A stretch of 24,263 nucleotides of DNA from Acrasis kona (lineage: Eukaryota > Heterolobosea > Eutetramitea > Acrasida > Acrasidae). The notes under the pieces were generated by a model. The model searched no databases, had not been told where the DNA came from, and saw only the letters and a program-made list of their open reading frames with translations. Positions within the stretch are counted from its first letter, which is position 1. Every line of letters begins with the position of its first letter. The stretch covers positions 1 through 24,263 of the forward strand of contig JAOPGA020000041.1 of assembly GCA_026419775.2 (NCBI GenBank), written 5' to 3'. The translations under genes and the position numbers were made by a program. Positions 1 to 9,428 of the stretch are shown here, in pieces.

Positions 1-457
1 AACTTTATCTACCATAAACATTTCAATAAATAAAAACATTTCATGACAAATACATTTCTTTGAAAGCGCAATGTTGCCTCATTTTAAGTGTTTTTGTACA
101 ATCCACGAGTACTCTAAGCATATATCCTCGCAATTTCAAATTAAGGGGTTGAAAAATCGAAATTTTACCAAATTTTAACGCTTTTTGCACGTAAAATCAA
201 GTGTACAGCAGCTACAAATCAAGTTTTCATCACAACAAACTGCTTTGAAAATGCATCAATCGCCATCAAAATTAATTTCTGCTCTAAATGTATTTCTCCC
301 TAATTGCTTCACTTGTATGGTCCACATCATTAGATAGACGTACAGATAATCGTGACACAGGATGGTCTGTCATGCGGGGGGAAAAAGAAGTTCAAATTGG
401 TTACAAAAATAGGAGGAAAGTGGTTGGGAAAGTTGAGACTTTATTTCCTGGTGTTCG
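1..457. other. 3' flank of the kinase-ATPase gene, no gene seen
   Basis: This AT-rich stretch lies beyond the minus-strand stop codon at 458-460. Read on the minus strand it has stops in all frames, and I find no recognisable continuation of the upstream protein (GAF or histidine-kinase motifs). An AATAAAG that could serve as a polyadenylation signal occurs on the minus strand near 440-446, just after the stop. The plus-strand open frame at 288-674 runs antisense through the end of the kinase gene and looks like a chance frame. Confidence 0.5.
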
Positions 458-3326
458 TCAAAAATTATTATTCGTCATAATTGACCGGAAGGGGTTAATT
501 GTCAAGGATCGTAAACGATCTACAATCAACTTGTCATATTTTGTTATAACTGCCATGGCATCTGCATCAGATTCTGGAAAATCGATATCGAACAGTTTAA
601 GAACCTTTACACCAATCTCTCTCGTGCGCACTAGATCTAAACTTATCGTACAAATATCAACCATCTTGTTATAAACTGCAACCAATTCAGCTCTACTAAT
701 GGCTCTTGTTAATAACATGTCAAAAACAATAGTTGCTTCGCTATAATTATCCAATTGTAAATAAGAAGTAGCTAATTTCATGTGAGATTCGAATCCCAAA
801 TCTCTAAAATGACTCCAACAATCTTCTTGCTGGTCATATAATTCAAAAAACAAATCAACAGCAGTTTTGTAGTAATTTAGAGATATGGAGAATGCAAATG
901 TTTTTTGAGCAGCAAGACCTGCAGATATATTATACCTCAACAACTCTAATAAACTTTCATGATCGCCATGTCGAATCAGAGATTTACATTGATTCATGTG
1001 ATTGACCAGCTCGCATAAATCTCTACCTGTTGTAGACCTAGTAGGGTCGCTTCGTAAATTTTGAGCAATGACATTGTGTTTGAGAGCTCTTTGAACAAGT
1101 TCCAATTCAGCATAGACCGTCTCCCTTACTTTATCGTGAGAGAAACAAATTTCGTTACCAACGAATAACAACAAATCTTCGCTAACCAACGGAGATATAA
1201 CATCAATTAATTCTTGGTCATCTTTCATGTTCATGATTGATGCTAATTTAAATAACTTTGTAGGTTTACCAAAACATGCTAACCAAGTCAAAACATCACG
1301 ACGAGTGCCAGAGAATTTATTAATCTGAGCAATCATCAAATCAACCAAATCATCAGAATATTTTGCAGAACGTAGAGCGTTCATGTTCCACTTCCATATG
1401 TTATTAGATATATCATACCATAGTGTTCTATCCTCAAATAAAGTTTTGATTAACAATTTAACATAAAAGGGATTGCCGCCCGTTTTACCATGAATGATTT
1501 GTACAACTTTTGGATCGATCATCGTGTCGCAGTGTACAAGATCAGATATCCATTTTGATAACGTTTGAATATCGAGTGCATTTAGGGTGGTGGTTCCCAC
1601 GGGTACCACATCCCGTATCACATCGATCGTCGAGCTTAGGTTATCATCGTTTGTCAATTGATCGTCTCTATACGATAATATCAATAACATACAATAATCA
1701 GTTGTTTCGAATAACATTTTAATCAAATTTAAACTCTCCATATCTGCCCATTGCATATCATCTAGAAATAACACCAACGAGTGATTCAAATTGGAAACAA
1801 AACGAATCAATTCACAAAATAACATGATGATGATGTTTTTGGCATCTACTGGAGGTGGTTTGTTATATAGTTGATGCGAAGAATCCAAAAAGATTGATAA
1901 CGACGGCACCATCTCGACGAGCAAGTAAACAGGTTCTTCCTTGAAGAAATCAATAAACTTTGTTTGTAGGCACTCTAGTTGTTGTTGATTTGAATTTGAA
2001 ATCATTTCGGCGAGTAGAGTCTGTAATGCATTTCCAATTGCACTCAGCGTAATGTTGCGCTCTAATTGGTCATATTTTCCAATTGCAACGTTTGATTTCT
2101 TTATCGTGGATAATAGTTTACTGACCAAACTTGATTTTCCCATACCAGAATAACCCTTTACTACTTCAACACGTACGCGCTTGTGCAAGATGGTTTTCTG
2201 AAATGAACTTTGGATTTGTTGTAGGGACTCTTCTCTTCCGTATAATTGATTTCCAAAATCAATCAATCGATAAAAATCACGAGTGCAAATTTCAAAGGGT
2301 TCCGTATTGGAATTCGATAATCGATGTTGCAGTAATTCCAAATCATAGAGCAAACCGTTTGCTGTTTGGTATCGATCCTGTGGATTCTTGTTCGCGAGCT
2401 TGTTCACGATGCTGTTTAGTACTTGAGGCAAATGAGAAGGGAGTTGAGGTAAATTGGTGGCAATGTGCAGGTGATATAATTTGGAAATGCTGTTTGAAAC
2501 AAAGGGTACGCTTCCCGTTAACATGTGATAAAATGTAATGCCCTAATCAAGCATTAATCATTTTTGAAAGTTGAGCGCTTACGAGTGAGTAAAAATCTGT
2601 TCGAAAGTCCATCTTGTGATTTGTTCTACCTGTCTATAGACGTGTGAGTTTGACGTAAAGAAATGCGTACTTGTTCTGGAGAAACGTATGATAAGGTTCC
2701 GTAAGTCGGTTCGACATCAACATTCTTCCCATCTTGTTCCTTGTTTGTTTTGGTGCCGCTGTTGTTTTTAGAATTAGTCCTAAATGTAATACTCACCATC
2801 CGAAATCAATTACACGAGCGTTCCCACTCTCGTCTAAAATCTATCGAAACGTAAGGATGAATGCAATAATGCGGCTTACTATATTGCTGGGTTTAATGTC
2901 TTGATGCACTATGCCGCAGTTATGGATGGATCTGATTCCCTTTGTTACTTGAATTGCTATTTTGAAGAATGTATTAACATCAAATCCAAGTCTGGGTGTT
3001 ATTGACGCTAGATTACGAGACGATGTATCTCTCATAATTATTGCTACTTTCTCGTATTTCTCGTCGCGCCTCTCAAGTAACACCAAATATTCAGCAATGT
3101 TGGATGAGTTGTTGGAGTTGTAAACTGAGCGCGCTATATTGAATTCTTTTCTGAGTCCGTTAAGCCTTTCGAACGAAGGGTTTCTCTCCGCATGTGTTTT
3201 GACGATGACGACCTCCTCATTTAAAATGTTTATTCTTGAACTACTGTTCTTAATGTATTTTGCCTTGTAGATAACTGTATGCTTTGTGCAGTATAATGTA
3301 TCGATAGGTTCATACCAATCCATCAC
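458..3326 (-). CDS. Ser/Thr kinase-AAA ATPase signalling protein (hybrid-kinase type, no histidine-kinase part)
   Basis: Five exons are inferred: 3326-2880, 2840-2797, 2758-2671, 2633-2583 and 2542-458, with introns of 39, 38, 37 and 40 nt; joined they give 904 residues. Residues 1-270 form a protein kinase: Lys43 in VIVK, the catalytic loop HQDIKPSN at 141-148, DFG at 161-163, then GTLSYVSPEQTGR and the closing KNPQDRYQTA. The glycine-rich loop is poor, as is usual in this family. An AAA/STAND ATPase follows, with Walker A GYSGMGKSS (340-348) and Walker B VLFLDD (467-472), then TPR-like helices. In known relatives (fungal Mak2/Mak3-type and bacterial hybrid kinases) GAF and histidine-kinase domains come next. 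Here the frame ends after the helical part at TGA, so the protein is either a natural short form or truncated. The role is probably signal sensing and phosphorelay-linked regulation (inference). Intron 2 has an alternative in-frame acceptor giving 17 nt. Confidence 0.85.
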
Positions 3327-3850
3327 TGTGTGCTTGGATCGTTCTCTTTGACTATTCCGGAAATATTATCCGAAGATTGTGTGTAGAAGATATTACTAGT
3401 TACAGAAGGGGCCAATGGGTGCGAATATAGTTAGAAATATTGAAGGACCCTAATGTAATGAAGGTTTAACAACTGTTATTAAACTCTAATTGTCTTTATT
3501 ATTATGTTACCTCATAACATTACTAGCATGACAAACGCACGAAGAGTACAAATTAGGAAGGTATAAAAGATTATACTTTTTTCGTTGACCAAATAAATAA
3601 AAAAAGCCCGTTTCGTGATTTCCTCTGCTCTTTAGTACATTCTCAAGTCTTGCTTCGATGTAGGCAAATCATCAAATCGTGTTGAGGTCAATCTGGCGGA
3701 ATTTCATTCATGAGCCAAATATTAACGCCAGCCACGATAAATCTAACAAGACTTTCAAGGTCGAACTGTAGGAACCTGACATAGATGAGAATATTGAAGA
3801 ACAAGTAAACTACAAACAAAAAATCAATTTATCACAAACACCGGCTTATT
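3327..3850. promoter_or_regulatory. Intergenic: upstream region of the kinase gene and 3' flank of the orphan
   Basis: This is a 524-bp stretch between two tandem minus-strand genes. It should contain the kinase promoter (near 3327-3450) and the 3' untranslated region of the gene that ends at 3851. I see no open frame with protein-like composition and no structured RNA. A TATAAAAG-like sequence lies near 3561-3570 on the plus strand, the wrong direction for the kinase gene. Confidence 0.4.
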
Positions 3851-4798
3851 TTAACCAGCAGTTACATTGTTATCGACAGCGGTGCTCAGTTTAGAGACAA
3901 ATGACTTCTCTTTCTCTTCAGTCTTGAATGTCAACTTGACCTTGCCTTCTTCAGTAACGATATTCTCATGTCTTGCGATGTGATCACTTACTACTTGCTC
4001 ACTAACATTCTGTCTATTNTCTCTTTCTCTAATACCGTTTAGTACGCTCTGTAGACATCTCTTCGAGAAGACGTAGTTGTTGAATACAATAACCTTGATT
4101 GTCATGTCCATTATCACACTAATTCTTCCCTTAGTAAGGCATCCACCTTGCACTTTCTCCACACCAACGTTTCCTGCCATCATGATAATCATTCCTACGT
4201 TCTTCATAGCGTTGTTGAAGTTAACTGATTGGGAGATTGGGTACATGGTAATCTTCTTTTGCTTAGTTAGCTGCACGTTCGATTGCTCTGCTTCAATGTT
4301 GTCGACTATGGCCTTTGAAGCAGCTGCTGCAACTTCATCAAAGTACTCTTGAGGGTCAAGGTTTGCGTCCACGTTGTCCATGCTACAGTTTTCAGAGAAT
4401 GCATTGAAGATTTGAGTCTGAATGAACCTCTCCAAGTTGTTCTTCATCTTTTGATACTTCTCATCCATCTTGTTACCAACAAACTTTGACATTAGCCATG
4501 TATCTAGTTTCTCGTTCTTGACACTGGCAATGGCACAACGGAAACCAGAGCATGCTTCGAACTGCTTGAGCCTTTCGACAACTTCTGGAGAATGGTAGAT
4601 GATATCCAAGACATCTGGAGCATTGGTGATGAAGGAGTCATTGTTGATGAGGTCAATGAGTGGGAACTCGGTGAGTTCAAATTGGGTTGTNCCGTTGTTG
4701 TCAGTACCCTTCTCGAGCCTCTTCCTCAATTTCTTTCTGTAGCTGATGGCTTGTTCAATGAGGATTTGTTTCTTGATGGTACTGTACTTGGCTCCCAT
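3851..4798 (-). CDS. Orphan protein with N-myristoylation signal
   Basis: This is a single-exon frame of 315 residues that I do not recognise. It begins MGAKYST: Gly2 plus Ser6 fit the N-myristoyltransferase consensus, so a lipid-anchored, membrane-associated protein is likely (inference). A basic, probably helical segment follows (about residues 8-30, KKQILIEQ..RKKLRKRLEKG), which could support membrane binding. The middle is mixed alpha/beta in character with an acidic stretch around 140-170. A Met- and Gly-rich hydrophobic patch (about 195-215) is not long enough to be a clear membrane span. The C-terminus is charged and ends VDNNVTAG. Two codons (about 36 and 260) contain an N base at 4691 and 4019 and cannot be translated. 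It is divergent to the longin gene at 5061. Confidence 0.75.
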   Translation of the reverse strand: MGAKYSTIKKQILIEQAISYRKKLRKRLEKGTDNNXTTQFELTEFPLIDLINNDSFITNAPDVLDIIYHSPEVVERLKQFEACSGFRCAIASVKNEKLDTWLMSKFVGNKMDEKYQKMKNNLERFIQTQIFNAFSENCSMDNVDANLDPQEYFDEVAAAASKAIVDNIEAEQSNVQLTKQKKITMYPISQSVNFNNAMKNVGMIIMMAGNVGVEKVQGGCLTKGRISVIMDMTIKVIVFNNYVFSKRCLQSVLNGIRERXNRQNVSEQVVSDHIARHENIVTEEGKVKLTFKTEEKEKSFVSKLSTAVDNNVTAG

Positions 4799-5060
4799 TG
4801 ATTTCTGTTTGTTTTTGTTGAATTATACGAATGGTCACTCGCTATTTATGTCTGATTTTATCGTAGTTAATCTCAGATATTACCCAATTCGTGGTGCGAA
4901 CGTCCTTTTTATAACGTTAACAAGGGGGATCTTTCCAAATCAAAGTATAATTTTCTAACTTTAGCTCATCGATGAAAGAAGATTTTTACACGACGGAATA
5001 GGAAGGTGTGGCTGCCATCTGTTTTAATCCTCCGGAGGATAACTGTAAAACATTCAAGTC
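4799..5060. promoter_or_regulatory. Divergent promoter region between the orphan and longin genes
   Basis: These 262 bp separate two genes transcribed away from each other, so both promoters must lie here. The region is AT-rich except for a perfect GC-rich palindrome at 5027-5040, 20 nt before the longin start codon. Confidence 0.5.
5027..5040. repeat. Perfect 14-bp palindrome upstream of the longin gene
   Basis: ATCCTCCGGAGGAT is its own reverse complement. It stands out in an AT-rich promoter and could be a site for a dimeric DNA-binding protein. Function is inferred only from symmetry and position. Confidence 0.4.
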
Positions 5061-5603
5061 ATGGCAATCTTGTATGTGAGTATCATTAACTATTCAGATA
5101 GCTCAGTCAAGGGACAATATCCGTCAAAGAACAACAATTTTGCTGAGTTCATTACCAAGAAGATTGTACCTCGTATCAATGGTCAAGAGCACAGTCGCTC
5201 ATTCGCTCTCTCAAAATACGAATTTAACTACACGCTAAGTAAAGGTCTTCTTTACTTTTGCGTGTCAGAAAATGCCTCAAACAAGGTTTGCGCCGCCATG
5301 ATTGAAGAACTACAGGCATTCTTCCTTAGACACCCCATCGGAGGGTATATTGAGACTGAGAAAGTGAACCAAATTCTAAAAGAAAAGATTCAATACTACA
5401 ACGATAACACCAACGAGAAGGTTATTGCCATAATGAAGAACGGACAAAAGGAAAACGACGACTTTGATAACATGGGTAAGCAACTGACTATCGCTCGGTA
5501 TTAGTAACGCTTTATAGATAAAGCTTTTTATGGAGAGAAACTAACATTTGATGGAAATTCCACGTACGTGATGAAGGAAGGCTCATGGTGTGTAATTGCA
5601 TAA
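5061..5603 (+). CDS. Longin-domain, Ykt6/VAMP7-like protein with CaaX box
   Basis: Two exons are inferred, 5061-5475 and 5518-5603, around a 42-nt intron (GTAAGC...TTTATAG), giving 166 residues. Residues 1-110 read as a longin domain: the start MAILYVSIINYSD resembles VAMP7, and the core has LSKYEFNYTLSKGLLYFCVS followed by a helix. Exon 2 gives DKAFYGEKLTFDG and ends CVIA, a CaaX prenylation motif as found in Ykt6. The helical part resembles a SNARE motif (Ykt6 has a comparable ..RGEKL..L), but it is short and the zero-layer Arg appears to be Tyr143. The expected role is vesicle trafficking on the cytosolic face of Golgi or endosomal membranes. If the intron is kept, the frame ends KQLTIARY after 147 residues and loses the lipid anchor. 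AATAAA follows the stop directly. Confidence 0.75.
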
Positions 5604-5669
5604 GAATAAATAAGTAGATGAACTACAATTTTGAAACCATAATTGTTACTGTACTTGACCCACATGTTT

Positions 5670-5870
5670 GTATTGTTTTTCACTTGGTGCATTGACTTGC
5701 ATCAATTCGGACCCATTCGCCAACTACGTTTACATTCTAGGCATGATGATCTATTTGGTGGTTACTACTGGAATGGAACAGAAATGCAATGATGTACATG
5801 TCCTTGATTTAAATAAAATGTGTTGGTGTTGTGTTCAATTAAATGGTGAACCTCCTGTGCTTTTTTGATT
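5670..5870 (+). pseudogene. Decayed Kelch-repeat gene fragment
   Basis: Translation in two frames gives pieces of Kelch beta-propeller blades in the right order. One frame (about 5681-5795) reads TWCIDLHQFGP, then RLHSRHDDLFGGYYWNGTE. A second frame (from about 5790) reads NDVHVLDLNKMCW and VQLNGEPP. Kelch blades typically run TW..G..P..R..H...FGG...NDVHVLDL..W, so the order fits. The switch of frame between FGG and NDVHVLDL, and the lack of further blades on either side, mark it as a remnant of a host gene. Only about one and a half blades remain. Chance similarity is the alternative, but NDVHVLDLNKM is very characteristic. Confidence 0.5.
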
Positions 5871-6014
5871 CGGAAAGGTCTTGCCTGTTTTTGATTAGGG
5901 GAGGGTTGAATAGAGTTGGTATAATGATGTTTTTTGTTTGATAGTAAATAGTAATAAATAACTTCAAGATGTTCGAGGAGAGACCATCTCCTTTTGTAAT
6001 TTCAGTCAACCAAC

Positions 6015-7112
6015 ATGAAGACTGTCTTGGTTTCCTTCTTGTTGGCCTCTTGTTTAGCATGGTATTTGTTTGTTTATGATGCTCATATTGATTGGAGAAT
6101 AAAGCTTATGGACATGTCTGGAAGAGTATTCTTTTACAAGTGTGGAGCTAATGCAAAGATGGTACACTTTTCAAGAGAGTGTCTAAGGCCAATGGAGACT
6201 CAAGCACCAGTAAAAAACCACAACGGAGTTATATCTAGCGATCTTGAAATTCCATCAATTACACATCCAAACACAACAATACCAGCCCGTTTATTCAAAC
6301 CATTGACACAAAGTACAAAAAAGAGAGCGTTACTTGTCCATTATCATGGTGGTGGATACTCTCTTGGATCCGGAAAATCTGTTTTTCATGATGCTGTTCT
6401 GAGATGGATTGTTGACGCTACCGACTCCTATGTGCTATCAGTTGACTATAGACTTGCTCCTGAGCACGGGTTTCCCGCGTGTATTCAAGACTCTTATAAT
6501 ACATTTGCTTATCTTAATGATTTATATAACAACAAAGACAGTCTGTTTGATAATGTTGATGTAGAAAAAATTGTAACTATTGGGGATAGTGCAGGCGCAA
6601 CATTAGCATTTAGTTCTTCTTACATTTTACGCGACCAATCTTATCCTGTCCTTTCATCTGAAAATACAATCCAGTATACTCCTTTTCCGAAGCCGATCAC
6701 CATTAAAATTGCACATCAGGTCCTTGTTTACCCGAACGCTCATGAAAATACTCCATCAAAGTCAATGAAGAATGTATACTTGTTGAATGCTGATATGAGA
6801 GAGTTCTTCACCAAGGCCTATCTTGGAGCTGTCCAACAGGACGAGGAGTTCTTCAAAAGTCAATACATTTTCCCTCTAAGGTCACATACTTTTAAGGATC
6901 TCCCTACAACTACTGTCGTCACCGCAACCTTTGACCCCCTCCGTGATGATGGGCACTTGATAGTGAAGAAATACAGAGAGGCAGGTGTCAAAGTAAATCA
7001 CAAAGAGTACCGCACAGTACATGGATTTTTCTTCTTCCCCTTCCTTAAAGAGGCCATAGATGGCGTAGAATATATTTCTCAAGTCTTGAGGGAGGACAAA
7101 ATTATCGAATAA
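6015..7112 (+). CDS. Alpha/beta hydrolase, hormone-sensitive lipase / arylacetamide deacetylase type
   Basis: This is a single exon of 365 residues. Residues 1-20 (MKTVLVSFLLASCLAWYLFV) form a hydrophobic signal anchor or signal peptide, so the enzyme faces the ER lumen or is secreted. The HSL-family oxyanion motif HGGG is at 111-114, followed by the typical VDYRLAPEHGFPA (143-155). The catalytic triad is visible: Ser192 in GDSAG (190-194), Asp307 in FDPLRDDG and His336 in VHGF. It should hydrolyse carboxylic esters or acyl lipids; the substrate cannot be read from sequence. Length fits arylacetamide deacetylase and related eukaryotic members (about 400 residues). The gene ends 55 bp before the THOC1 start codon on the same strand. 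Confidence 0.92.
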   Translation: MKTVLVSFLLASCLAWYLFVYDAHIDWRIKLMDMSGRVFFYKCGANAKMVHFSRECLRPMETQAPVKNHNGVISSDLEIPSITHPNTTIPARLFKPLTQSTKKRALLVHYHGGGYSLGSGKSVFHDAVLRWIVDATDSYVLSVDYRLAPEHGFPACIQDSYNTFAYLNDLYNNKDSLFDNVDVEKIVTIGDSAGATLAFSSSYILRDQSYPVLSSENTIQYTPFPKPITIKIAHQVLVYPNAHENTPSKSMKNVYLLNADMREFFTKAYLGAVQQDEEFFKSQYIFPLRSHTFKDLPTTTVVTATFDPLRDDGHLIVKKYREAGVKVNHKEYRTVHGFFFFPFLKEAIDGVEYISQVLREDKIIE

Positions 7113-7167
7113 ACAATCTTGATCTCATTGATTTTGTAATCATTAGTAAACCAACAAACCAAACAAC

Positions 7168-9424
7168 ATGAGCTTCGAGAAGTTAACGGGGCTATGCGTA
7201 TCCTCAATGAGGGAGTCAAACACAGTGGACAACATTGCAAACATTTTGAAAAACTTGCCCGAGGAAGATGCCCAAAAACTTGAAGCCGTAGGCGTATCTA
7301 GCGTGATTGATTATTCTTTCCGGAAAATGTTCGAAGAAAAAATCGCAGCATCAAAGCAAGATTTGACCGAAATATTCGACTTTATGGAGGCATCGACCTC
7401 ATTGCCTAGCGACTTACTCGACCCCACACTACCATTCAATCTAATAAGCGATGTTATCGACTCCTGCACCATCAATCAAATTGAACAAGTTTTAAACCAA
7501 CTAGAGAAGGAAAATACAAAGTTATACAAACACATTACCGAAAACGTCCAACAAAAAGACTGTTATCTAGTCATGCTATCTACATGCAAGGTAAACACCA
7601 AGAGCCGCCTTGAACCCAATAAACTCATAAACTTTAGAAAATTCTCCGGCGGTTAAGTAAAACTGACAACACTCTGCTCTGTGGTCGTCTTCTCAACTTT
7701 CTTGCCAAAGTCCTTCCCCTATCAGAAAGATCCGGTCTAAATATATCAGGAGAATATAACAAGTCACATGATACAAAAATTGACAAGGACGAAGATGATT
7801 CCAAACAAGTCCTGGTTGATTGGGAAGTTTACAAGAGATTTTGGAGCCTACAAAAACATTTCCAAAACATTCACACCAACCTAACCAACAAGACAATCTT
7901 TGATGACTTTGTGTGCATTGTTCAAGAAACATTAAACACCTTCGATACCGAAGACGACGAAGTCACACAAGAACAAGACGACGAATCACTCGTGACCAGT
8001 CAACAAGATGATTCTTCATTCATACCAAAATATCTAACCAACCGAAAATTACTTCACCTCCAGGTAATCATTCCTCCCATTTCATCGCTAACAATGAACA
8101 GTTCAAGGATCATAAATTCAGAAGACAAATCATGCTACAGATGCTAATCGTATTCCACAACTTGGATCTCACCTCATCATCATCATCACACAAACTCACA
8201 TTAGAACAATCACTCACGATCAGTCCGCTCAAAGAAAAGATCCTACGGATCCTATCCAAATCGCCCAACCAACAACATTTAAACGTAATCAACACTTCGC
8301 TCAACAGAGAACGTCACTGGATCGATTGGAAACGAAATAAATGCAACTACACCTTCGAAGCCGATCCATCCTCTCTACATCAAATCCACCAATCCATCGC
8401 CAAATCAACCAGAGAATCAAATCAAAGAACCAAAGCACAAATGGCACCCGATGCATCCTACTTGGATTTATTTTCGAACATTTCAAAAAATCAAGTCCAC
8501 GACAAATTAAAATCAACCAAAGTACCTACTTTTAAGGAATACGTGATCGATAAGGTGGTCGAACAATCTGATCCAGATGCAGGATTCGAAAAGGAATATA
8601 AATTGGTCAACAACTCGGTGTTCAAATGGAAAGCGATGAGAGCGACTTGTAAACATTATTTATCGAACGTGAACGTTACTTTTAAATCGACCACTACCGG
8701 AGGTAATGCTAACGGTCAACAAGATGATCACGTGGAGAATCGAAATGAATTTGATTTCGAAAAAATCATTTTGGACATTTATAACAAACCGAATACAAAG
8801 GAAGCGACGCCTCCTCCGCCTCCACTTCCTCAACAACAAGAAGAAGAAGAGGATGAAGAGGAAGAAAAACATTCGGCGAATGGTAATGGCGGCACTCCTA
8901 CTCCTATGGTACAACAATCGTCGCCAATTGTTCAAAATGATCAAAAGAATAACATTTCTATTGATGACGAAGATGCTTTGATTCAACAAATGGTCGATCA
9001 GAGTGCAGAAATGGTCTCCACTCCCAATTCTTCGCATCATCATCATCATTTACATCAAGAGAATTCGTTCATGGAACCAGAAACTCCTTCTTCTGCTCGT
9101 TCCATCGATTCTCATCACTCTTATCAAGATTTGGAAAATGTGAATTCTTCTAATCAAATTAAGAGATTGGGCGGAAATAATAATCAAAAGAGAAAGGGAA
9201 ATAATAAGAGGAGAAGATCGGATTATGAACAGAGCGGTGGTGGTGGTGATTTTAATCATCATCATCACCATCACGACCAGTCCATGCCCTATAACTCTGA
9301 TAATCATTCTAATCAATGGAATAAAAATAATGGTGGTTACGATCCTAGAAAGAAGAGAAAAGAAAATGAAGAGGATAGGAGGAGAGGAAATGCGAGTAAT
9401 AACAATAATAGACATAAAAATTAA
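7168..9424 (+). CDS. THOC1: THO complex subunit 1 (THOC1/Hpr1)
   Basis: Three exons (7168-7590, 7638-8063, 8102-9424) with introns of 47 and 38 nt give 723 residues. The segment across intron 1 is diagnostic: ILRRLSKTDNTLLCGR...LPLSERSGLN closely matches human THOC1 (LLRRLSKSQNTVFCGR...FPLSEKSGLN). Other family landmarks are YKRFWSLQKHF, the FRRQIMLQMLIVF helix, HWIDWKRNKC and PTFKEYV..VVEQSDP..EKEYKLVNNSVFKWKAMR. THO couples transcription to mRNA export in the nucleus. The human protein ends in a death domain. Here residues from about 560 on are low-complexity instead: Pro and Glu runs, two poly-His tracts, Asn-rich stretches and basic nuclear-signal-like clusters (KRKGNNKRRRS, RKKRKE). The stop lies 4 bp from that of the opposing gene. 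Confidence 0.93.
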
Positions 9425-9428
9425 TTTT

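Noticed and set aside
288-674. Plus-strand open frame of 128 codons at the left end
   Set aside because: It runs antisense through the end of the kinase-ATPase gene, has unremarkable composition and no recognisable motif.
8660-9415. Several long open frames in other frames of the THOC1 tail
   Set aside because: They arise from the low-complexity CAT, AAG and AAT codon runs of THOC1 and are strongly biased (Ile/Met/Arg-rich) shadows.
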